NCBI GenBank assembly: GCA_964195425.1 | Contig: CAXMOM010000031.1 | Coordinates: 124,001-188,000, forward strand | Origin: Glaciecola sp964195425 | GTDB lineage: Bacteria; Pseudomonadota; Gammaproteobacteria; Enterobacterales; Alteromonadaceae | Direction of reading: 5' to 3' | Length of the DNA: 64,000 bases | In this document: piece after piece, positions 57,647 through 64,000 of the stretch | Position numbering within the stretch: position 1 is the first letter of the stretch | Layout of the letters: each line of letters begins with the position of its first letter | Translations under genes and position numbers: made by a program | The notes under the pieces: model-generated | What the model saw: the letters and a program-made list of their open reading frames with translations, nothing else | Told to the model about the DNA's origin: nothing | The model's database searches: none

Positions 57647-58399
57647 ATGTTATCGATGAAAAATATTGCCAAAGTGTACCAAACTGAAAAAGTACAAACT
57701 CATGCACTTAGAGACTTTACATTGAATGTAGAAGAGGGCGAATTTATAGCTGTAACAGGACCTTCAGGATCGGGCAAAACCACTTTCTTAAATATTGCCG
57801 GCATGCTCGAAAATTTCACGGGCGGTGAGTACATGCTAGATGACGTAAATGTAGGCAAATTATCTGATAATCAGCGAGCCGATTTACGGAATCAAAAAAT
57901 AGGATTCATATTTCAGGGGTTTAACTTAATCCCAGATTTAAATTTGTTTGAAAATGTTGAAGTGCCTTTGCGATACCGCGGAATTAAAGCGGCAGAACGT
58001 AAGCGCCGCATTGAAGAGTGCCTTGAGAAAGTAGGTTTGGGCAGTCGCGCTAAACATTTACCTCAGCAATTGTCGGGCGGTCAACAACAACGCGTAGCGA
58101 TAGCCAGAGCCTTAGCTGGACAACCTCGCTTTTTACTTGCAGATGAACCTACGGGTAATCTCGACAGTTTAATGGCACGCCAAGTAATGGAGCTGCTAGA
58201 AGAAATTAACAAAGATGGCGCTACTATTATTATGGTGACTCACGACTCTGAACTAGCTCGCCGTGCTCCGCGCAATATTCAAGTAGTGGATGGCCAATTA
58301 GCTGACTTTACACTTTACCAAAGTCGAGAAAGTGGGGTGCTTGCGCCAGAATCATTAGCGCCAGAGGCACTTGCATCAAAAATAGCGCAGGAGGTGTAG
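57647..58399 (+). CDS. MacB/LolD-type ABC transporter ATPase
   Basis: A 250-residue ATPase. Walker A is VTGPSGSGKTTFLN near residue 38, the Q-loop GFIFQGFNLIPDLN, signature LSGGQQQRVAIARAL, Walker B FLLADEPTGNLDS and H-loop IIMVTHDSE. This sequence group energises export of peptides, macrolides or lipoproteins with FtsX-type permeases. The last 25 residues form an Ala/Glu/Ser-rich tail (APESLAPEALASKIAQEV). Its stop codon is one base before the first permease start, with that permease's ribosome site AGGAGGT inside the end of this gene. Confidence 0.96.
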   Translation: MLSMKNIAKVYQTEKVQTHALRDFTLNVEEGEFIAVTGPSGSGKTTFLNIAGMLENFTGGEYMLDDVNVGKLSDNQRADLRNQKIGFIFQGFNLIPDLNLFENVEVPLRYRGIKAAERKRRIEECLEKVGLGSRAKHLPQQLSGGQQQRVAIARALAGQPRFLLADEPTGNLDSLMARQVMELLEEINKDGATIIMVTHDSELARRAPRNIQVVDGQLADFTLYQSRESGVLAPESLAPEALASKIAQEV

Positions 58400-58400
58400 C

Positions 58401-59714
58401 ATGTTCTTTCACTATATAGATTTAGCGTGGCGAAGCTTTAAACGCACACCATTGGTATCGGTATTGATGGTCATGGCTATTGGAGTGGGTATAGGCATTA
58501 CCATGACCAGTTTGTCGGTATATCACATGGCGTCCATGGACCCTATTCCGCATAAAAGCGACAAATTATTCAATGTACAACTCAACACCATGGATGACGG
58601 CAATACATGGTGGACCGAAGACGATTTACCTCAGCAAGTTACTTATAAAGATGCCATGGCGCTTTATCAAGCAGACATTCCAGGTCGTAAGGTACCGTCC
58701 ATGAGAACTGGCTTTACAGTTCACATGAATTCTGACCAAGTAAAACCATTTTTAGAGTCAACTAGAGTAACGGGCAGAGATTTTTTCACAATGTTCGATC
58801 TTAGTTTTTTGTATGGAGATACATGGAGTATTGAACAAGAGCAAGGCGTGGCGCCAGTGATTGTAATTAGCGAAGAATTGAATGACAAATTGTTTGGCGG
58901 CGAAAATTCGGTAGGCAAAGAAATTTACCTCGACGATGATACCTTTCAAATTGTGGGTGTAATTCAGAAGTGGGAGATTCACACAAAGTACTATGACATT
59001 AATAACGGAGCCTTTAATAGTCCCGAAAATATATTTATGCCAGTAACTCAAATTGCTGCGATGGAACTCGACTCCTGGGGTAATTCTAACGGCTGGAAAT
59101 TTGAAGAAATTAACACCTTTACAGACCGTTTACATTCGGAATTATTTTGGCTGCAATTTTGGGCTGAACTAGATACGCCCGAGCAAGAGGTTCAATACAG
59201 AGCTTTCCTGAATGACTATTTAACTGAACAAGGCACACTGGGACGATTCACTCGTGAAAAAGTCGCTTTTGGTCTTCGCAATGTAAATGATTGGCTGGCG
59301 TATAGTGGCGTGGTGTCAGAAGAAAACCGTATTTTAGTGGGCTTGAGTTTTATGTTTTTAATTGTGTGCTTGGCCAATATTCTTGGCTTATTGCTTGGCA
59401 AATTTTTACGCCGCGCGCCTGAAGTAGGGGTTCGCAGAGCACTAGGGGCGAGCAAACGCGATATATTTATGCAACATTTGGTTGAAGTGTCAGCGCTCGG
59501 TTTTATTGGCGGCTTATTGGGCATAGGAATTGCGCAGCTTGGCTTATGGGGCGTACGTGAATCGTATAATTACTACAGCGCTTTAGCCACTATGGATGTA
59601 TCGATGCTGCTTGCGGCACCACTCATTGCCATAACTGCCTGTATAATTGCAGGCTTATATCCCGCTTGGTTGGTGTGCAGAACTACGCCCGCCATATACT
59701 TAAAGACTCAATAG
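58401..59714 (+). CDS. MacB/FtsX-type ABC permease, first
   Basis: A 437-residue permease with the FtsX layout: one N-terminal helix (PLVSVLMVMAIGVGIGITMT), a large periplasmic MacB_PCD domain (about 45-310) and three C-terminal helices. The last helices hold the conserved RRAPEVGVRRALGASKRDIF and the final GLYPAWLVCRTTPAIYLKTQ. It lacks an ATPase domain and pairs with the separate ATPase gene. It overlaps functionally with the second permease, forming a probable heterodimer. Confidence 0.93.
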   Translation: MFFHYIDLAWRSFKRTPLVSVLMVMAIGVGIGITMTSLSVYHMASMDPIPHKSDKLFNVQLNTMDDGNTWWTEDDLPQQVTYKDAMALYQADIPGRKVPSMRTGFTVHMNSDQVKPFLESTRVTGRDFFTMFDLSFLYGDTWSIEQEQGVAPVIVISEELNDKLFGGENSVGKEIYLDDDTFQIVGVIQKWEIHTKYYDINNGAFNSPENIFMPVTQIAAMELDSWGNSNGWKFEEINTFTDRLHSELFWLQFWAELDTPEQEVQYRAFLNDYLTEQGTLGRFTREKVAFGLRNVNDWLAYSGVVSEENRILVGLSFMFLIVCLANILGLLLGKFLRRAPEVGVRRALGASKRDIFMQHLVEVSALGFIGGLLGIGIAQLGLWGVRESYNYYSALATMDVSMLLAAPLIAITACIIAGLYPAWLVCRTTPAIYLKTQ

Positions 59715-59726
59715 GAGCGCACCAAT

Positions 59727-60932
59727 ATGTTAGAAATTAAACCAATATTCAATGCATTACTCCGCTCCAAAGCAGGCGCATTGATGTTGCTAGTACAAAT
59801 TGCTATTACTATGGCTATTGTCAGTAATGCGGCGTTTATTATTAAAGAAAAAGTAGAGTACTTAAACCAAGAAACGGGCTACCCCGAAGACGAAATATTT
59901 AGTTTTGCCGTAATGACTTATGGTAAAGATATTGATTTGGTGCAAAAGTTTGAGGAAAACGAGACTTTACTGCGAAATATTCCTGGCGTTATTAACGCCA
60001 GTTTATTTAGCGATATTCCGGTCAGTGGCAGCGGTTCTGCTTCAAGCTTTCAGTTGGATGCTGACCCAACTGACAGCAAAAGTGTGAGAGCTGCCTATAC
60101 CAATACCGACGAGCATGGCATTGATGTGCTTGGTGTGAAAATAATCGCCGGCCGTAACTTTACTGCCGACGAAGTAATTATCTCGACCGATCCAACGATA
60201 TTGCCCAATATAGGTTTGGTAACAAAAAGCTTTTTAGATGAAATGTTCCCTGATGGCGACGGCTTAGGAAACACAATTTACTTTGGCCCCAACCCAATGA
60301 AAATTATAGGTGTGGTTGAAAAAATGATGGGCCCGTGGCTAAGAGACACGGCTGCCGACAACATGGTTATGTTTCCTGTGGTTAGAGCTTCTAGTTTTCA
60401 GAGGATTGCTATGCGTACACAAGCGTCTGAGCGCGCTTCAGTGATGCTACAAATTGAAGATTTAATGCTAGCCGACTACGACAAGCGAGTGATTGTTGGT
60501 GTGCAAGGTATGGACGACGCAAAAGCAGAATATAATGCAGGTGATTTATTGATGATGCGCATGTTAATCGTACTAATTGTAGTACTGGTGCTGGTGACCG
60601 CATTAGGTATTTTTGGTATAACAGTGTTTAATATCAATAAACGCACCAAGCAAATAGGAACTCGCAGGGCCTTAGGAGCGCGAAAATCAGCGATTGTCAG
60701 CTATTTCTTAGTTGAAAACGCCCTGATTTGCGCAGCCGGCATAGTTTTTGGGATTATCGGTGCACTTGCCTTGGCACAAGCTTTGTTCGAGTACTACTCT
60801 TTACCCGAGTTAGATTATCTGTATATTGTCGTAACCGCTGTGTTTGTGTTTAGCTTTAGTTTGCTTTCGGTACTAATGCCCGCCAATAGGGCTGCGAATA
60901 TATCACCGAGTATTGCTACTCGTAGTATTTAA
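59727..60932 (+). CDS. MacB/FtsX-type ABC permease, second
   Basis: A 401-residue partner permease with the same topology: N-terminal helix (ALMLLVQIAITMAIVSNAAF), periplasmic domain, then helices LIVLIVVLVLVTALGIFGIT, the RTKQIGTRRALGARKSAIVS loop and two more helices ending NRAANISPSIATRSI. It diverges strongly from the first permease in the periplasmic domain, so the complex is likely asymmetric. AGGAGCGC precedes the ATG twelve bases after the first permease stop. Confidence 0.92.
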   Translation: MLEIKPIFNALLRSKAGALMLLVQIAITMAIVSNAAFIIKEKVEYLNQETGYPEDEIFSFAVMTYGKDIDLVQKFEENETLLRNIPGVINASLFSDIPVSGSGSASSFQLDADPTDSKSVRAAYTNTDEHGIDVLGVKIIAGRNFTADEVIISTDPTILPNIGLVTKSFLDEMFPDGDGLGNTIYFGPNPMKIIGVVEKMMGPWLRDTAADNMVMFPVVRASSFQRIAMRTQASERASVMLQIEDLMLADYDKRVIVGVQGMDDAKAEYNAGDLLMMRMLIVLIVVLVLVTALGIFGITVFNINKRTKQIGTRRALGARKSAIVSYFLVENALICAAGIVFGIIGALALAQALFEYYSLPELDYLYIVVTAVFVFSFSLLSVLMPANRAANISPSIATRSI

Positions 60933-61029
60933 CTAGATGAAGGGGAGTGAGTTTATTGTGGTAAGTTTTATTACCCCCCTAGTAAGCACTTACTAACGTT
61001 TAGTTGCTTTAAAATTATGGGAGTAGTGA

Positions 61030-62370
61030 ATGGATAAAGTTTTAATTGTTGATGATACCACCGCTGTATTACAAGCCTTATCGTTACTGCTTGAAATTCA
61101 CGGATACGATGTGGTGACCACAACATCACCCCAACAAGCAGTGCAATTGGTGAATCAGTTACGCGTATCGTTAGTGATCCAAGACATGAACTTTACCAGC
61201 GATACAACATCGGGTGAAGAAGGCAAATTACTTTTTAATGAGCTACGAGAACTAAATCCACATTTACCTATTATTCTTATTACGGCATGGACCGATTTAG
61301 AGCAGGCTATTAGCTTGGTAAAAGCGGGCGCGGCAGACTATATAGCCAAACCGTGGGATGACCAAAAGCTGTTAACGAGTATCGGTAATCTAATTGAGTT
61401 AGGAAAAACCCGCGAAAGCACCAACACTCTTGCCAGACATAATGAACAACAAGCACCTACAAAATCGGCGGCCGCAAGTGCAGGGCTAATTTATGCTAGC
61501 ACTGCAATGCAGCGCGTAATTGATATGGCCATTCAAGTTGCGAAGTCGGACATTTCAGTGCTAATTACAGGCCCAAATGGTTCGGGCAAAGAAAAAATTG
61601 CTGAGGTGATTCAGTCGCAGTCGATTTTCAGCAACAAACCTTTCATAAAAGTAAATTGTGCAGCACTTCCTGCCGACCTTATTGAAGCCGAGTTATTTGG
61701 TGCTGAGCAGGGCGCTTACACCGGCGCAAACAAATTACGTGTAGGCCGATTTGAGGCCGCCGACGGAGGCACCTTATTTTTAGATGAAATTGGTACCTTG
61801 TCTTATGCCGGTCAAACCAAGCTGTTGAGGGTATTGCAAACTGGCCAATTTGAAAGGTTAGGTTCAGTTAATACAATACAAGTTAATGTGAGAGTAATTT
61901 CAGCAACCAACGCGCAGCTTCAAGACGCTATAAAGGAAGGAACGTTCAGAGAAGATTTGTACTATCGACTTAATGTAATTGAGCTGCAATTACCGTCATT
62001 GGCGAAGCGAACCGACGATATTATGCCTTTAGTGAATTACTTCCTCATTAATCGTAAACTAAGTCTCTCAGCAGAAAACGCCCTTTTGCGCCGCTCGTGG
62101 CCCGGGAATGTGCGCGAACTTGAAAATGCCTGTAAGCGAGTGGCAGTGTTAAAACCTACTGGTATTATTGAAGCTGAAGACTTCGCGTTTAGCGACGACA
62201 CTGGCTTTACCACTGAGAACGTATCCCTTACCATCGTAGAACCTGACAAAGTGCAATTAGAGGCAGCAATGCGAGAACATGAAGGCGTTATTGCAAGGGT
62301 AGCAAGACAGTTTGGTTTAAGCCGGCAGGCCTTGTATCGTCGCTTAAATAAATATGGCATTGAGTATTGA
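61030..62370 (+). CDS. NtrC-family sigma-54 response regulator
   Basis: A 446-residue activator. The receiver domain (1-125) has VLIVDDTTAVLQAL, the phosphorylated aspartate in LVIQDMNFTS and the lysine in YIAKPWDD. The AAA+ domain (about 155-385) has the Walker A VLITGPNGSGKEKIAEVIQS, the sigma-54 contact loop GAEQGAYTGA (GAYTGA in place of GAFTGA), Walker B GGTLFLDEIG and the R-finger region FREDLYYRLNV. The Fis-type helix-turn-helix ends the protein (GVIARVARQFGLSRQALYRR). It probably binds the palindromes near 55960-55994. A 97-base gap precedes it, so a second promoter is possible. Its stop overlaps the kinase start. Confidence 0.95.
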   Translation: MDKVLIVDDTTAVLQALSLLLEIHGYDVVTTTSPQQAVQLVNQLRVSLVIQDMNFTSDTTSGEEGKLLFNELRELNPHLPIILITAWTDLEQAISLVKAGAADYIAKPWDDQKLLTSIGNLIELGKTRESTNTLARHNEQQAPTKSAAASAGLIYASTAMQRVIDMAIQVAKSDISVLITGPNGSGKEKIAEVIQSQSIFSNKPFIKVNCAALPADLIEAELFGAEQGAYTGANKLRVGRFEAADGGTLFLDEIGTLSYAGQTKLLRVLQTGQFERLGSVNTIQVNVRVISATNAQLQDAIKEGTFREDLYYRLNVIELQLPSLAKRTDDIMPLVNYFLINRKLSLSAENALLRRSWPGNVRELENACKRVAVLKPTGIIEAEDFAFSDDTGFTTENVSLTIVEPDKVQLEAAMREHEGVIARVARQFGLSRQALYRRLNKYGIEY

Positions 62371-63680
62371 AAAATTTGCGCATAATTACGCGAATTTGGC
62401 TCATTACTGCACTTTGCTGTGGCCTAGCACTTATGCCTATTTTTTGGTTTATGGATTGGTCATTAATAGAAAAATGTGCCTTTGCATCTGGCGTTATTTT
62501 TATATGTTTCGTGTTGTTGCGGTATTTGTTTAGGGACCTGCATGAAGGACTAAGTGCCTTAGAGACAGGCTTGCTTAACCTAAAAGATAGGGAATTTTCT
62601 ACCACGCTTAACTACAATAACAAAGATGAGCTTGGTCATATGTGCGAGCTTTTCAATGAAACCGTAGAAAAGCTTCGGCAAGAAAAGCACTGGTTGTATC
62701 AACGTGAATTGCTACTTGATAAAATAACCCAGAGCTCTCCAGAAGTACTGTTTTTAATTAACGATCAAAAACAAATAGTGTTTAGTAATATTGCAGCTAG
62801 GCACTTTTTCCAAATGCAAACTGGTTTGGAAGGGGCCAATATTAGTGAATTATTCGCGCAAGCTCCTCAAGGCGCACAAGCCGCTATTGAAGACAATAAA
62901 GAAGGTCTGTTTAGCTTAGTTAAAGAAGATCAAGAGCCTGAAACGTGGCATATGTCTACAGGGCAGTTTTTACTCAATAATCAAGCTCATACACTTTACA
63001 TTTTAAAACAAATGACTCGCGAACTTAGCCGTCAAGAAGTGGCTGTTTGGAAAAAAGTGATTCGCGTTATAAGCCACGAGTTAAATAACTCCTTAGGCCC
63101 AATCTCGTCGATGCTTCACAGTGGCAGAATTCTTAGCATGAAAGTAGACGAAGACCGCTTAGCTCGAGTGTTCGAAACTATAGACGAACGCATAAAACAC
63201 TTGAGTGAATTTGTACAAGGCTACGGCAAATTTGCCAAAATACCCGAGCCGAAAATAGAAGCCGTATCGTGTGAAACCCTATTTGCCCAGCTTGCACAGC
63301 AGTGGCAATTCATTTACGTAGATCATAAGGTTGAAATTATTTATGCAGACCCCGCTCAGATTGAGCAACTGCTTATTAACCTCATCAAAAATGCCCACGA
63401 ATCTGAAGGCGCGCCCGAGGAAGTCACAGTAGAGTTACAAGAGCGGGTTAACGATACCGTAATTATGGTTACCGATCGTGGCAAAGGTATAGCTGAATCG
63501 AGACTCGATAGTGTGTTAATTCCTTTTTATTCTACAAAAGCAAGCGGCAGCGGTCTTGGCCTAGCATTGTGCCGCGAAATTATAGATGCCCATCATGGCA
63601 ATATTGCCTTATATAATCGCGATGGCGGTGGTTTGATGGTAAGGGTGACTTTGCCGCGGGTAGCGGCAGTTAGAACTTGA
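62367..63680 (+). CDS. membrane histidine kinase, NtrB-like partner
   Basis: A 437-residue sensor kinase starting at TTG 62367, which overlaps the regulator's TGA stop and implies coupled translation. Two N-terminal helices (TRIWLITALCCGLALMPIFW and CAFASGVIFICFVLLRYLF) with almost no periplasmic loop are followed by HAMP (about 60-110), PAS (about 125-200) and the kinase core. The phosphorylated histidine is in VISHELNNSLGPISSM, the N box in LINLIKNAHES, and G boxes in VTDRGKGIAE and GSGLGLALCREI. The short loop suggests it senses the membrane itself or a partner transporter rather than a free ligand. Confidence 0.94.
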   Translation: MKNLRIITRIWLITALCCGLALMPIFWFMDWSLIEKCAFASGVIFICFVLLRYLFRDLHEGLSALETGLLNLKDREFSTTLNYNNKDELGHMCELFNETVEKLRQEKHWLYQRELLLDKITQSSPEVLFLINDQKQIVFSNIAARHFFQMQTGLEGANISELFAQAPQGAQAAIEDNKEGLFSLVKEDQEPETWHMSTGQFLLNNQAHTLYILKQMTRELSRQEVAVWKKVIRVISHELNNSLGPISSMLHSGRILSMKVDEDRLARVFETIDERIKHLSEFVQGYGKFAKIPEPKIEAVSCETLFAQLAQQWQFIYVDHKVEIIYADPAQIEQLLINLIKNAHESEGAPEEVTVELQERVNDTVIMVTDRGKGIAESRLDSVLIPFYSTKASGSGLGLALCREIIDAHHGNIALYNRDGGGLMVRVTLPRVAAVRT

Positions 63681-63779
63681 ACCTATTATAATGTTTCAAT
63701 AGCTCGAAAATAATGAACAATGTTAGTATTTACTTCGTACTAACTTATTACTTGCAATACAGGTTATCAAATTACGACT

Positions 63780-64000
63780 ATGCACAATATAGTGCTTCGC
63801 GTTAGCGCACTCGTTAACTCTATTGCCTTTTTGATGGTTTGCGCAGCCGTTATGCTGATGCCAATTACTAAGGTAAGCGCTCAATCGTTTTCACAAAAAC
63901 TAGATGTACAGCTTCGCGCTGATGATCGCTCTTCAAGCGATATCCGATATCAGTACCGTGTTAGATATCGCCCTCAAGTAAGTTTTAACGATACTTGGAG
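63780..64000 (+). CDS. outer-membrane beta-barrel protein, 5' part
   Basis: An ATG at 63780 opens a frame that runs off the right edge (73 codons seen). It starts with a signal peptide (NSIAFLMVCAAVMLMPITKV, cleavage likely after SAQS). The mature part, QKLDVQLRADDRSSSDIRYQ then YRPQVSFNDTW, has alternating polar and aromatic residues as in porin-like barrels. It may be the channel missing from the upstream efflux operon, but TolC-like helices cannot be seen here, so an unrelated porin is equally likely. Confidence 0.6.
   Translation, partial: MHNIVLRVSALVNSIAFLMVCAAVMLMPITKVSAQSFSQKLDVQLRADDRSSSDIRYQYRVRYRPQVSFNDTW

Noticed and set aside
63722..63744. Terminator after the histidine kinase (GTTAGTA with TACTAAC)
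   Set aside because: Stem is only seven AT-rich pairs with no T tract; not strong enough to list.

Overview
The window looks like the chromosome of a marine gammaproteobacterium of the Alteromonadales type. The inference rests on gene content: CheB/CheR and GGDEF/EAL signalling, TonB-receptor and PEP-CTERM remnants, GH16 and S9 enzymes, three-gene pntAB, cyanophycin genes and a sigma-54 two-component/ABC cluster. No rRNA, tRNA, CRISPR array or prophage was seen.

Layout. 1-8.4 kb: signalling genes on the minus strand (PAS protein cut by the window edge, CheB-CheR-PAS fusion, GGDEF-EAL enzyme, NIT-type chemoreceptor). 8.8-12.8 kb: decayed genes (VCBS lipoprotein, M48 protease, lemA). 13-18.3 kb: small secreted or membrane proteins, a DUF1460 lipoprotein and a yeast-type cytosine deaminase. 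18.4-22.3 kb: msrB-msrA facing a three-gene proton-translocating transhydrogenase. 22.5-28.6 kb: fused remnants, heme A synthase, selO and creA, and an unidentified frameshifted gene. 29.2-34.5 kb: PAS-GAF-GGDEF-EAL protein, arfB, a uracil-DNA glycosylase family protein, an M14 peptidase and cdd. 34.6-42.2 kb: the most decayed stretch. An M28 peptidase, a TonB-receptor/DUF1302 chimera, a MetX-like hydrolase and a PHB-depolymerase-like gene are all broken, while the GH16 glycanase and GntP permease between them are intact. 42.4-45.3 kb: an SDR and an S9 peptidase. 45.6-48.8 kb: a PEP-CTERM gene with one amber codon, and a large gene joining a DnaQ-like exonuclease to a zinc-finger/transposase-like region, split by one frameshift. 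49.1-55.8 kb: a cyanophycin locus (iadA-cphB and cphA-cphA'). 55.9-63.7 kb: a self-contained sigma-54 circuit of palindromic activator sites, a -24/-12 promoter, a 28-residue peptide, HlyD adaptor, ABC ATPase, two permeases, NtrC-type regulator and histidine kinase. The start of an outer-membrane protein ends the window.

Three points stand out. First, the DnaQ-like exonuclease/zinc-finger/transposase-like protein is an architecture I cannot match to a named system. Second, the efflux locus carries the sites and promoter its own regulator should use. Third, about ten genes are broken by nonsense codons, homopolymer indels or deletion fusions, mostly secreted peptidases, hydrolases and outer-membrane proteins, while the metabolic genes are intact.
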